Origin: Gambelia wislizenii
Lineage: Eukaryota > Chordata > Lepidosauria > Squamata > Crotaphytidae
NCBI GenBank assembly: GCA_030847615.1
Contig: JAUMIR010000004.1
Location: forward strand, 274,063,501-274,127,500
DNA length: 64,000 bases
Direction: 5' to 3'
Every line of letters begins with the position of its first letter. Position 1 is the stretch's first letter. The notes beneath the pieces were generated by a model, which was given only the letters and a program-made list of their open reading frames with translations, did not search any database and was not told the DNA's origin. A program made the position numbers and the translations under genes. Positions 1 through 10,972 of the stretch are shown here, in pieces.

Positions 1-1389
1 GCAAGAAGGCTGCATGAGAGCAAGGTGAGGGAAATTGTTCTGCCTGGCTTCTGCGGCTGTTAGAGCAAGGGAGCAAAGAGCACCCATGGTTATGGTATAT
101 CCCTCTGTGCCCAGCATTAGTGGTATCAGGGAGAGTGAAGGAGGGGAGGAGGAAGGTAAAACTCCTCTTAAATTTCTTCTCACCCCCTTTACCATCATTT
201 CTCAACAAGCAGTACTCTAGTAGTAAATAATGAATAAAATGTGAAATATTAAGTTCTCAATGTTTGACATGAATGCAAATGGAATGCTATTATTATAGTT
301 ACTCAAAATACACTTCCTAAGAATTTTCTCACTCCTCACAGTAGGAATTCAAGGAACAGAGGGTTTTTCTTGGCATCTGGCAGTAAAACATAAATGTAGA
401 TTATTAATAACCTTTCCAGAGTCTATCATTAATGTCAATGGGTACAGTTTAAGGACTTTTCTTTTGGCATGCCTAATGTTTTAACATATTAACTGACTGC
501 TCATATGGCAGTGGTAGGAAAGCAAGCCAGAGAAGGCATTTCCTGCCAACACTGAAGACAAACCTTGTAAATGCCTTCTCTCTCTCTCTCTCTCTGAAGT
601 GCTTAATCATCTGTTAGTTTGTTTAGAATGCACATAAACGCAGAGACCCTTTGACTATTTTAGTTTGATCATAGTATGAATGTAAACATTATTATTACAG
701 AATGATTTATCTTCTGTTATTTTAAATTGCCAATTCCAAATAGCAGCTACTGGACTCGGAAATGACTGAGGCAGTGGCCCTTCATAAAGAAACAGTGTGA
801 GTCAGTGAAATTATCTGTCTTCTGTGTTTTGCAGCTTTTACAACAGGGGTGGACAAATGAAGGAAGGTTCAAGGGCCAGTTTTCCATACGCCCTCAAGAG
901 CCCACCGTGGATTGTGCAAGGCTAAAAAATAAGCAACTTCCACTGGCTTCCCCAAACAGAAGAGACTGAAGAACAACTTCCGTGTTTGAGTCTTGGGGTT
1001 TTTAGGGCTTCTCAACTTGGGGAGACTTGTGGCCTCTTTAAGATCCAAACTGCGTATCCTGCAATTAATCTGACAGGGATTGTCCCAGTTTATCATATCT
1101 CCTGTTTTTTTTAAGCTGCTCCAAAATGTTCCAGTTTCTTTCTCCTTCTCCCATTTCATCTTCAGTTTACTTCAGTTGGTGCAAAATGAATTCAAAATGC
1201 AAAAGTAGTTTGCACTCAGTTGATGCTCCAGGAAAGGAGAGAAGGGGATGAAACCTTGCTCTTCCCAGTAGGCTCAGGCAAAAGCAAACTTCTGCAGCTG
1301 CTCCAAGCTGGTGTGTGTTGAAAATGCAACAATGCCCCATATTGAAAGAGTTCAGCATCCTAAAATCTTCTCACCTACCCTAATCTATC
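1..1389. other. Unassigned non-coding stretch
   Basis: No repeat family or coding signal was recognised. Reading frames here are short, overlap on both strands and lack any domain. A (TC)n microsatellite lies at 576-595. Most likely ordinary intergenic or intronic DNA. Confidence 0.5.
576..595. repeat. (TC)n microsatellite
   Basis: About ten TC units in a row are read directly in the sequence. It is a simple repeat with no sign of function. Confidence 0.9.
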
Positions 1390-2125
1390 TTAGATCAATA
1401 TTCTTAGGGATCACTCTGCCTCTTCTCTCTGCCTCCTTTTTGCTCTTTCACTGCTTCAAAAGTAAGACTAACTTAGGACTTTATCAGACAAGTCTCTAAA
1501 AATGTTCTTGGGCACCAAATTTTCACCGTTTTCATGCTGGCAAAAAAACCCAAAATATCAAACATTTCTGTGATAGCATGAAAAATCAGCCTTGTACCTC
1601 GCCATTCACTACCGAGCGTGATCTTGGCAGTTCTCACGAGAAGATGCGAGTGCACTTAAAAGTCTAAAAACAGCTAAATTAAAAAACCAAAATGACCACA
1701 AAAGCACTGAAACACACTTAAAAACTTCCCTGCAACACAGGGAGGTTCATAAAAAGGGTGCCCCATGGCTAGTTGTCCCATTCCCACCTGGAAGTGTTCT
1801 GGCAGGGATCACTCATTGACACTGGAATTGCACCAGCAAAACAGGGCACGGTTTCACATGCTCACAATCGCGGCAAAAAAAAGCTACATTCAATCTATTG
1901 CCAGCTTGGCCTGACAATAAAAAAAGGTGCCTTATTTACAATACATCATCGTGAGAGCACAACGCCATCTGGTAATGGCACCCTTTTGTATTCATTAGGC
2001 ATAGTTATGATGCCGTATTTGCCATGCCTGCTAAACTCCTTAGACCAATACTCTTAGGGAGCACTCCATCTCTTCTTGCTGCCTCTTTTTTGCTCTTTCA
2101 CTGCTCCAAAAGTAAGAGTAACTTA
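1390..2125. repeat. 83-bp tandem duplication split by a MITE
   Basis: Positions 1390-1475 and 2040-2125 are diverged copies of one sequence. Both begin TTAGA, both end AACTTA, and they share CTCTTTCACTGCT in between. Removing the MITE at 1476-2039 and one TTA leaves two head-to-tail units with a period of about 83 bp. The junction TTA is the MITE target-site duplication. Confidence 0.8.
1476..2039 (+). mobile_element. Harbinger-like MITE, GGACTTTATCAGA family
   Basis: The left end is GGACTTTATCAGAC and the right end is a decayed inverted copy (CTGCTAAACTCC). The element is flanked by TTA on both sides (1473-1475 and 2040-2042). Its interior shares ACCTGGAAGTGTTCTGG and neighbouring blocks with the copies at 7522, 8723, 25664 and 29275. 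The 3-bp TTA target duplication and GG...CC ends suggest the PIF/Harbinger superfamily, but no transposase is encoded, so the class is inferred. Length 564 bp. Confidence 0.8.
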
Positions 2126-2311
2126 GACCTCTTCTTGTTCTAGCTTAGCTTAGCCTAGCACACTTAGAGACCTTTCCTATCTCTCATGGAGTTCCAGTAC
2201 TAAAAGTTTAGTTTAGTTCCTGTAGCTATTGGTGTGAATGCTGCACTCTTGCACTCTCTATCAGTGTGCTCTTCCTCACTAGTACCTTTTGCCACCTTGA
2301 TCACACTCTTA

Positions 2312-3572
2312 GGACTTTATCAGACAAACATCTAAACATACTGTAATTCCACTATTGAGAAAAGCATAAACATAGGTCCCGTCTATACGAGGGGGGAAAA
2401 ACAGATTGCTCTGGAGCAGTAGCAATTCGCAGCAGCTGTGAACTGTCTTAATAGTTTTACAGGCCCCATAAACTTTGCATGACCTTGAGGGAATTACTCA
2501 CTGTTTTAAATCTGCCGCCATTGAATTTTTTTTTTAAAAAAGCTGTTTACTATGGTGTGCACGAGCGATATTTTGCCCTTACAAAAGAAAAATATAAGAG
2601 CGAGAAAGATCTCCATTTTATTGCTTTACTGATATCTCACATAGCTGAAAATCCAACATGGTGGAAGCAGGCACTTTCCCTCTTTGCAAGCCCCTCCCCC
2701 ATGCCCATCCAGCCAATCAGCTTGCTCTGCCTTGTCACAGCAATGCAAATACAACTGTCTTAATGATCAGACATTCGCATCCCCTACGGAGCTTTTTAAA
2801 AACTCTGGAGAAAGCACCAAAGGCTTCCCAGATGGAGTTTATGGTGGATTTGGCTGCCCCTTCCAAATAAGACATATTGATGCAAATGTCTGTATAGACA
2901 GATCACCTTCCATTCAAATTCCATTAGGATTATTTTCACCGTTTAGATAAGACCATAGTGGCATTATCCCAATAATTATCACACAATGCTGTAACAGTGC
3001 AATACAATCCCATGGAATTATTGCATGATCACCACTAGCAATTTAAGAATGATATTTCACTTCGCTCTCTTTGCATGCCCTTCTAGTGACAGAGTATTAG
3101 ATTTTGAATGGGTGAGATTTTGGCTATTCTTGTGAGAAGATGCGACTTCTATTAAAAACACCAAAAACAAATGCATACCAAAAGAACTTCACAAATAAAC
3201 ACTTCAACAAACATAAAAACATACCAAGCAAAGGAGATAGTTTATTAAAACAGTGTCCTGTTGGTCCTCTTCACGTTCTCCCCCAGAAGTTTAATTACGT
3301 GTTCTCGTTGGGGAAGAGGAGGGGGGAAAGCTCCCTTATTTTGTAATCATACAATTACAGTGGGACGTGATTTTACACGCTTGTCAATACTGCAAAAAGA
3401 GCAATATTGAGGGCTAATCATGGGTTTTGCCCATCAATGAGAATTTATGCACAATTAATGGGTGGAGCACACATCGACCATGGGAGGACAATGATGTTGT
3501 GCAATAACAGCAACCCATTTGTGCTACTATCCCATCGTAATCACGCGATTTCAGCATCATGTGATAAAGTCC
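2312..3572 (+). mobile_element. Harbinger-like MITE (long subfamily), interrupted
   Basis: The element runs from GGACTTTATCAGAC to TGATAAAGTCC and is the same subfamily as 45575-46220 in inverse orientation. Shared blocks include TGTAATT.CACTATTGAG, CACCACTAG, TTCTTGTGAGAAG and CATCGACCATGG-like text. A second transposon (2375-2954) sits inside it. Without that insertion the element is about 680 bp. Flanks are TTA on the left and ATA on the right, a 2-of-3 match. Confidence 0.75.
2375..2954. mobile_element. Harbinger-like MITE, GGTCCCGTCTA type, nested
   Basis: Terminal inverted repeats read GGTCCCGTCTATACG at the left and, inverted, GGTCTTATCTAAACG at the right. A 3-bp ATA lies on both sides (2372-2374 and 2955-2957). 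The flanking sequence rejoins as the continuous host MITE when compared with the copy at 45575-46220, which confirms the boundaries. There is no reading frame that looks like a transposase. Length 580 bp. Confidence 0.8.
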
Positions 3573-4187
3573 ATAAGCTGCTTGGCCACATTTGTCCCAG
3601 TTTTCATCTGTGAAATGTTTTTCTTTTGCTGCCCAGGGACTTTGGTTATATGGGCTGCAACTAAAAGTCTCTCTGTGTGGGCATTTTGCCCACCTATTTC
3701 ACAACCATTATTTAACAGAGTATGATGTATATAGAGCTTGGAAAAGTTACTGTTCTGGTCTACAGCTCTCAGTTTGGTTAGTGGCTGGGAGCTTTCTTTT
3801 GTTTTGAATGAATGTTATTTAATATGAGGAACAAGACCAAAACAGAAAAAGAAAAATGAGGGTAAAATGTATTACTGTTTCTCCTAACTACTATTATGGA
3901 TTATCAAGAAAAAGTTATGTTATTATTTAAACAATCGGTTTACTGATCTGTTCTTCTGGCTGACTACACTAAGCTGAGGCAAAGAAGATAATAACAAGGG
4001 GACATTTGAATGAAAAGGTAGTAGCTAAAAGTTTGATCCAGAAAATGTCCTTAATATTTTCCAAGATAGCACCCTTTTTTGTATTACAATGAACAATCTT
4101 TAAGTGGATTGCTTCTGTGTCAGTGCCACTGAATTTATCTCGAATCTATAAGTCACTGACGGACAGTTATGGAATTATCCATAAAAT
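3573..4187. other. Unassigned non-coding stretch
   Basis: Nothing recognised. The composition is AT-rich and there are only short open frames. Confidence 0.4.
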
Positions 4188-4470
4188 ACCTACCCGTATA
4201 TTCCGGCGTATAAAATGACTGGGAGTATAAGACGACACCCCCAATTTTTAAGTCAAAATATAGAGTTTAGGGTATACTCGCCGTATAAGATGACCCCCCA
4301 TCACCCGCCCCCCTGAAGCCGTGATCGGGCTCCCCATCATGGCTTCGGGGAGGGCAGGTGGTGGCTGGAAAGCTGCCCCCCTCCAGCCAGCCACCCTTCC
4401 TGAAGCTGGCTGAGGAATCGTGGGGGATGGCTGGCCAGCTGGGGAGAGGCTCAGCCACCTCCTGCGATTC

Positions 4471-5514
4471 TGTTAGTAACAGCATTCCTGTAGGGTCCTC
4501 ACAACCAACCTAACACCAACTGGGAGAACAACAACTTCAATTCCAAGCTACACTATAATCCAAGTGATCAAGTACTGAACTATAAATCAAGTACTAATTA
4601 TTATACAATGACCATGTGTCACAAACATACATAGATTAAGTCACAATCACATATGGTAATGTTTTTGTCTTTAACGTATCAAATAAGCTCAATAAATCAA
4701 ATCAAATAAAATAAAATCAAATAAATAAATAAATAAATCAAATTACTTACATTTCCCCTCTTTCTCAAACACTGCTCACAATCATGGGCTGTGTGAATTT
4801 TTAAACTTATGTATAAATAATAATCACAACATATGTGACTGAATCAGTCCACTATGTGGTGAAACAGGTTCTAACAAGCACAATTATAATATTTAACAAT
4901 ACATATGTGAAAGCACCACTAGTGACTTTAATAGCTACAGTTACAGAGATAATTTTCTTAGACAAATAATTTCATAGTAACCTTAGCAAAACATATATTA
5001 GCCAAGGACTGTGGAATGTAAGGAATTCTCACAACATATAATTGTGATTATTACTCTTAACTTTTCATGTATAATTGTACAAGTGCTTGCTAAAGAGAAA
5101 TTTTTTCTAAAGTTGGGAACCAGTTTATATAACTATACAACATGTGGTTTTGAATTGTATTCCTAAATATTCATTAAAACATTGTGTATGTAATAAGTCA
5201 AAAAGCATCACCATAAGTGACTATTTCTCAATCCATTCATGTTTGTGACACTGGTTATGTAAAGTTAGCTAGCACTTGATTTATAGTGGAGCTTATTGAT
5301 ATGTTAAAGACAAAAACATTACCATATGTGAATGTGACTTAATCTATGTATGTTTGTGACACATGGTCATTGTATAATAATTAGTACTTGATTTATAGTT
5401 CAGTACTTGATCACTTGGTTTATAGTGTAGCTTGGTATTGAAGTTGTTGTAATTGTGGTTTATATGACCATTCAGAAAATAACTATATTTAATACAGTTC
5501 TCCCAATTGGTGTT
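4471..5514. mobile_element. Foldback insertion with 180-225-bp inverted arms
   Basis: The arm at 4511-4690 is the inverted copy of 5289-5515. Shared text includes ACACATGGTCATTGTATAAT and CAGTACTTGATCACTTGG. The loop is about 600 bp of AT-rich sequence. The insert is bounded on both sides by the 14-base sequence ACCTCCTGCGATTC (4457-4470 and 5515-5528). That may be a target duplication or simply the phase of the surrounding minisatellite. Confidence 0.7.
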
Positions 5515-5515
5515 A

Positions 5516-5908
5516 CCTCCTGCGATTCCCCAACCCACGAGGGGGCTGGCCAGGCTCCTTGCGAGTTGGGTAATCACGGGGGATGGCTGGCCAGCGGGAC
5601 AGAGGCTCAGCCACCTCCCGCAATTCCTCAACCCATGAAAAGCCTGGCCAGCCTCCTTGCAATTTGGGGAATCACGGAGGATGGCTGCCTGGCTGGGGAG
5701 AAGCTCAGCCACCTCCCTGGATTCCCCAACCCCCAAGGATGCTGGCCAGGCTCCTTGTGAGTTGAGGAATCACGGGGGATGGCTAGCTGGCTGGGGAGAG
5801 GCTCAGCCACCTCCTGCGATTCCTCAACCCACGAAGAGGCAGGCCAGCCTCCTGGGGAGTTGGGGAATCACGGGAGATGGCTGCCCGGCTGGGGAGACGC
5901 TCAGCCCC
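5516..5908 (+). repeat. GC-rich minisatellite, about 98-bp unit, 4 copies
   Basis: Units start near 5516, 5614, 5712 and 5810, each with CCTCC(C/T)GCGATTCC-like text followed by a GGCTGGCCAG segment and a GGCTCAGCCA segment. A further diverged unit lies at about 4390-4470 on the other side of the foldback. The long reading frames on both strands here result from the tandem structure, not from a gene. Confidence 0.85.
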
Positions 5909-6360
5909 TCCTGCTCAGGAACGCTCCCCCCCCCGAGTCTCAGAAGGCTCAGAGTCACAGAGAAAACCCCCTCCCACCCAGCAAGCCCCCCCCCATGCAG
6001 CTGCACTGGGCAGGGGGGGGATAAGGTGGCTAGCAAGCTTCCCCCCCCCCCAGACAGCCACCTCCATCATTCCAAGTCCGAGATGGGGCTGGCTTGTATC
6101 TGGTGTATAAGACGGCCCCTGACTTTTCAGCTGACTTTGCAGGCTGAAAAAGTAATCTTATATGTAAGAATATACAGTATGTACACACAGTAGTTTGATC
6201 AATGTGCAGCTTAGCATTTTTCTCAAGCTTTTGCCTTACAGATACAATGGTTCTAGAGAAAACAAGAAAACTGCTATGTAGTACATTCCATTTGCCACCC
6301 TTTGACGAGGGACAATTTTAGCACAGTGTGCCCCTATTTGCTTCACTGTGAATTTCTTCT

Positions 6361-6480
6361 TGTTGTTGTATGCCTTCAATTTGTTTTCAACTTATGACAA
6401 ACCTAAGGTGAACCTATCATGGGGTTTTCTTGGTAAGATTTGTTCAGAGGGGGTTTTGCCTTTGCATGGTCTGCCAGCCA
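6361..6480 (-). mobile_element. tRNA-derived SINE fragment (3' part)
   Basis: Starts with TTGTTGTTGTATGCCTTCAA, the inverted (CAA)n tail. It continues with a decayed copy of the body seen at 8409, 32565, 42269 and 50968 (CCTATCATGGGGTTTTCTTGG). The tRNA-like head is missing. Confidence 0.75.
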
Positions 6481-7521
6481 GTGATAGATGATCCAGGCGA
6501 CATGCCACCTTCATTCTCTGAATGCAGGGAGAAACGACATGGCCAGCATCATTTAAATACTAAAACTGACCTAATTACTTGTTAATCAGGCCCATCTGGC
6601 CTTGAGAATCTGGTTATAAATCTTCCAGCAGTTTTCTTTTGAGACTCAGGGATGACAACTACTTATCTTAGCTGTTGCACTCTTCAGTGTTTTTGTTTTG
6701 CCTTGGCTTTGTATTGACTTCATTCTCTGGACTGCTGCCTTAACCCCTTGTTGACCTTGGACCTGGACCTTGGACATGACTATTGATCTCTGGACTGGCT
6801 ATTGAGTTCCCTGGCATCTGGTATGGACAACTGGTGACTGACCTCTGGGCCAGCTAACGACTTCTCTAGCATCTGTTATGGACAATTGACAACAACCTAG
6901 GACTGCACCCCTTGTTCTGTTGATCCTGCACCCCAACCCTGCTGCTCCTCAGGCACTAGCTATTGTGAGTTTAGGATAACATGGTTACTTAAACTCTGGT
7001 TAACATCAGCTGAGAAATGAAAATTGTACCATACTTGGAAGATACTGAACTCTGGACTTTAATGGAAGCCTGGGGAAGAGCATTTTTTGTCTCTGGAGCA
7101 ACCAGTAAGAATGTTCTTACTGTTCAGATGAGGTAGATGACGTGTCACAGCAAAGAAATGAACTGTGGATGTGTAGAAGACATTCCATTGCAGATGAAAT
7201 GCTGTAGCGTTTCTGCACTATAATCAGTTTGACCCACACTTGAGAGGAGATGAACTGCAACAGTCCCCAAAAGCCAAAAATTCCAGACCACCAGCTAACT
7301 CCAGAACTAAGCATTGTACACAGACACATATTTATATTATCCTAATGGTGACTGGAATTGAGCAATGAAAGAAGGGGTGAAGGGGTGTTAAATCCTTCTC
7401 TTACCTGTCACTCTAGTCACACATCCCTGCAGCTTTTCCCCCAGTGGAAGAACATGGGTAAACTTGCACTAGGAATTCAATCCAGTTGGGGAAAAGCTTA
7501 AGCAGTGCATGGTACTCATGG
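6481..7521. other. Unassigned, with a CTTGGAC-rich segment
   Basis: Between about 6690 and 6900 short phrases recur (GACCTTGGACCTGGACCTTGG; GGCATCTGGTATGGACAA versus AGCATCTGTTATGGACAA). This is reminiscent of LTR-retrotransposon R/U5 segments, but no paired terminus was found. The remainder is unremarkable. Confidence 0.3.
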
Positions 7522-8104
7522 GAATTTATCAGACCACCCACTAAACCCATTCTTTTGTCAACATAATTTGTGCCGTTTTTATGCCTGCAAAAGAACTCGC
7601 CATACCATGCTTACCTTGCATCTCTGCAAAAAGGCTTCCTCAGCAATGAATGAGGAGTGAACAGAATTAAGTTCACTTCCTTTATTGAAATCTCACAGAT
7701 TTTCGAGAGAATACAAAGCATGGGAGATTCAAAAATTAAAACAAAAATAATAAAGTAAAGTTACACAAAACACATAAACACACAATAAAAGTCCTAAGTA
7801 ACCTGGGGAGGGTCATAAAAAGTGCATCACCCATCTGGATGTCATGATCTCACCCATAAGTGTTCTGGCCGGACCGTCCATTGACGCTGTAATGACAAGA
7901 GGACATTAGTGTGAGGTTTCATATGCCAGCAATGGTGGCAAAAAGTCACCACAGCTGATCTATTGATGGCTTGGGCCATCAATAAAAAAGTATGGCTTAT
8001 GGTCAGTACATAAATGTGAAAGAGCAACATCGTCTGATATGTGCACCCCTTTGCATTTATGTGGTGTCATTACGATGCTGTTTTCCATGTGTCTGATAAA
8101 GTCC
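7522..8104 (+). mobile_element. Harbinger-like MITE, GGACTTTATCAGA family
   Basis: Left end GGAATTTATCAGACC, right end GTCTGATAAAGTCC, with ATG on both sides (7519-7521 and 8105-8107). The interior matches the copies at 1476, 8723 and 25664 in the blocks around CTGGATGTCATGATCTCACC and AAGTGTTCTGGCCGGACC. Length 583 bp, no coding capacity. Confidence 0.85.
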
Positions 8105-8408
8105 ATGTACTATACTTCTCATATTTGCCCTCCTAAAGCTGCTTTTAACAAAATGTTATGCTGAGCTGCATGCAATGTCTGGGTTTGCTGTAAGGTAACC
8201 CCATCAGGAAGGAGTGTATTACAGTAGTCTAGCCTTGAGGTTAGAAAGGCTTCAGTGGCAGTTACTGAGTTCTGATTGCACAGGTTTATTTCAAGATAAA
8301 GCGTGTGTAGCGCTCACCACTCATAACTACAGCATTGCATGTCAGTCACAGCTATAGTTCCTGAAGCACTCTATGACATCATGCTATAGAGACCAAAACA
8401 GTCTGTAT

Positions 8409-8632
8409 TACCCTTGTTGTTGTGTACCTTCAAATCAATTCCAACTTGTGACAACTTTATCCTAGGATTTTCTTGGCAAGATTTATTCTGAGGAGGTTTG
8501 CCATTGCTTTCCTCTTAGGCTGAAAGAGTATGACTTGTCTGAGTCCATTGAGTAGGTTCCTTGACTGAGTGAAGATTTGAACCCTGGTCCCCCAGAGTCT
8601 TAGTCCAACATTCAGGCCATTATACCATACTT
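8409..8632 (-). mobile_element. tRNA-derived SINE with (CAA)n tail
   Basis: Read on the minus strand, a tRNA-like head with TGGTATAATGGCC and a B-box-like GGTTCAAATC stretch is followed by a body ending in ...CAACAACAA. The structure matches the copies at 32565, 42269 and 50968. It is diverged and so probably old. Confidence 0.8.
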
Positions 8633-8722
8633 ATATGTTCTTATATGTTATGCTGCCGATTTAGCTTCAGAAACTTGAAAGTGATGTGGTAGAGCTCTCA
8701 TTCCCAAGTGAAAACACATAAA

Positions 8723-9299
8723 GGCCTTTATCATATGTGGCAAATATGGCGTCATAAAGCTGCCTAATGATCACGAAAGGGTGCACATACCAAATGATGT
8801 CATCCTTTTGTGATCTTATCTTGTTAAAAAGCTGTTCTATTTTATTGACGGGCCAAGCCATCAGTAGATCAGCTGTGGCAGTTTGCTGCCGGCATTGCTG
8901 GTGTTTGAATCCTTGTGCCATTGTGTTCAGTGAATACAGCATCAATTGTCAGAACACGTCCAGGTGAGATCAGGACAGCCAGGTAGTGGACATTCTTTTT
9001 TTAACCTCCACAGTTCACCTGGGACTTTTAAAGCGTGTTCCTGTGCTTGTGTGTACTTTTTATGTCTTTATTTTACTTTTATTTTTGAATTTAGCACACT
9101 CGTGCCTTCTCACGAGAATCAGTGAGATCTGAAACCAGAAAGTGAGAGGAACTCTGTTCACTCTCCATTAGTGCGTGGGCTGCCTCTTTAACATGATTAA
9201 GGTAAAGTTGGGGGGGGGGAAGGGTCTTTTGCTAGCATAAAAGCAGCACAAAATATGCCAGCAAAAAGAACATTAATGGTGTGTGATCTGATAAAGTCC
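8723..9299 (-). mobile_element. Harbinger-like MITE, inverted copy
   Basis: Runs from GGCCTTTATCATATG to CTGATAAAGTCC and is collinear with the inverted copy at 7522-8104. Shared text includes GCCATCAGTAGATCAGCTGTGG and AGAACACGTCCAGGTGAGATC. Flanking triplets do not match (AAA and TCA), so the target duplication is lost or the left border is slightly off. Length 577 bp. Confidence 0.75.
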
Positions 9300-10764
9300 T
9301 CATAGTTTTTACACCATTTTTTTCTCTCAACAAATAGACTTGGCAGGGTTTGGTTGAAGCAGTACAAAACTGAACATACTAGAGAAAGTGAAAATGAGTA
9401 CCCTTGAGAACGAAAACTGTAAACGTTTAACCTTTAATTTATCAGGGAAGGTGACTGTTATTTCCATAGACTGACTGTAACATAAACCAAATAGCATCTA
9501 AATGGGGTAATTATAAAACTTAGTCCAATACAGAGATGGCAGCGGATCGTATCTTGCAAGTAGTCCTATGTTGCAGATTAAAGCAATATAATCATAGTAT
9601 GAGACTGATGAGATGTGGTTCTCTCTCATTCTGCCAATATCTTCCCTCCCAGGCTGGCAGAGTGTTGATGGAATGGGAAAGACCCACCTCATTGCTCCTG
9701 CTGATTTGCTTGCATTATTAACCTGCATGATCATTCAATGTATGATTGCACCATGTAGATATGGATGAAACATTGCTGGAACACTATTGAAAGCAACAAT
9801 GCAGAGTCACTATCATGATATTTATTCAAGATTGGAGAAAGCCGTGGTGGTAATGGCGGGCCACCCTTAATTCCTACTCCTGTCTCTAGTGCGGGGCAGG
9901 TGAAGGAGCTGGAGATTAGATGGAAGGTAAATGTACCTAGGAAGCCACAGAATCCAGACCTTTCAACTCATTTTTACAAACAATATTGTACCAACAATGC
10001 CCTTACTCAAATATTTTTCACATCTAAATTAAAAGGCAATCATCTGTAGAAAGCAGATGATGAAAAACAATTTGGCCATGGCAAGGTGGAACCTCTAATG
10101 TTCCTTAGAAATGGTACAGACTTCAGTGTCTTTCTCTTTTTTAACATCTTAATAAGTTTAGAGAGTTTAGAGAACTGGTGGGGCTGATTCCTTGGGTTCA
10201 CCTCAAAGCTGACATGGAAGCAGTGAACTGTTGGGTGTTTGTTGGGATTTTTAATGCTGTAGCCCCTAAAGGCTCAATGTTGAAAAGGGGGTAGACACTA
10301 TGTCCTAACAAATCATACACCATTCAATTATAGCAATTTATCCCATATACTTTTTGAGGATACACAAGATATTAACACATATCGAACATAGTCAAGTATA
10401 CAGCATCCAATGAAATAAACAATGCAACATCCAATGAAATATACAATGAAATTATGCTAATCTTTTAACAGTAACAAAACACTTACAAAATAAGAAGGAA
10501 TTTGAACAAAATCAAAGCAGCCGTACTCTATGATAAAGCTACATACACTATAATCACTTCACAAATGGAATTTTTTCTTTTGTACATATATGTATCTCAA
10601 AGCTGAGTCCCAAATGTGAACCCGTGCTAAGAATTTCTGGATTAGCCGCAGAGTCTTTGGTTGAAACACCTGTATGTCAAGAGGGATCCAGACGGCTCCT
10701 CTGGAGTTCCTGTTTTTACCCATTTCGGTCAAAGACTTTTTTCAATGGACAGGAGGCTGTTTTT
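9300..10764. other. Unassigned non-coding stretch
   Basis: No repeat or gene recognised. Short frames only. Confidence 0.4.
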
Positions 10765-10972
10765 CATTGATCATGGAAGCTAAGCAGGGTCAGCCCTGTT
10801 ACTACTTGGATGGGAGACTGCCAAGGAATACCAGGTGCTGTAGGCAATATTTCAGAAGAAGGAACTGTCAAAACGACCTCTCACTATTCCTTGCCTAAGA
10901 AAACCCTATGAAATTCATGGGGCCACCATAAGTTGATAGGTTATTTGAAGACATAAACACACACACACACTG
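10765..10972 (+). mobile_element. 5S rRNA-derived SINE
   Basis: Positions 10768-10847 closely match the 3' two-thirds of vertebrate 5S rRNA, including AGCTAAGCAGGGTC (internal promoter A-box region) and CTTGGATGGGAGAC (C-box region), ending GGTGCTGTAGGC. A non-rRNA body and a (CA)n tail follow. The first third of 5S is absent, so this is not a working 5S gene. The tail after 10890 (AAGAAAACCCTATGA, then CACCATAAGTTG) resembles the 3' part of the tRNA-derived SINEs in this window. It fits the 5S-derived SINEs known from squamates. Confidence 0.85.

Larger units (their letters stand above)
4188..6181. mobile_element. Composite DNA element with GTATAAGACGAC-like ends
   Basis: The left end (4190-4290) carries repeated TATAAAATGAC and TATAAGACGAC motifs. 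The right end (6095-6181) carries the inverted counterparts (GTATAAGACGGCCC, then TATATGTAAGAATATACAGTA). This pairing marks one element of about 2 kb. Its body holds a GC-rich minisatellite and a 1-kb foldback insertion. No transposase is visible. The termini resemble widespread reptile repeats of the 'TATAAGACGACCCC' type, but the superfamily is unassigned. Confidence 0.6.

Noticed and set aside
5344..6193. Overlapping long open frames on both strands
   Set aside because: They come from a 98-bp GC-rich tandem repeat with few stop codons. The amino-acid text repeats with the unit, and no start context or domain is seen.
10765..10847. 5S rRNA gene
   Set aside because: The first third of 5S is missing and a SINE tail follows directly.
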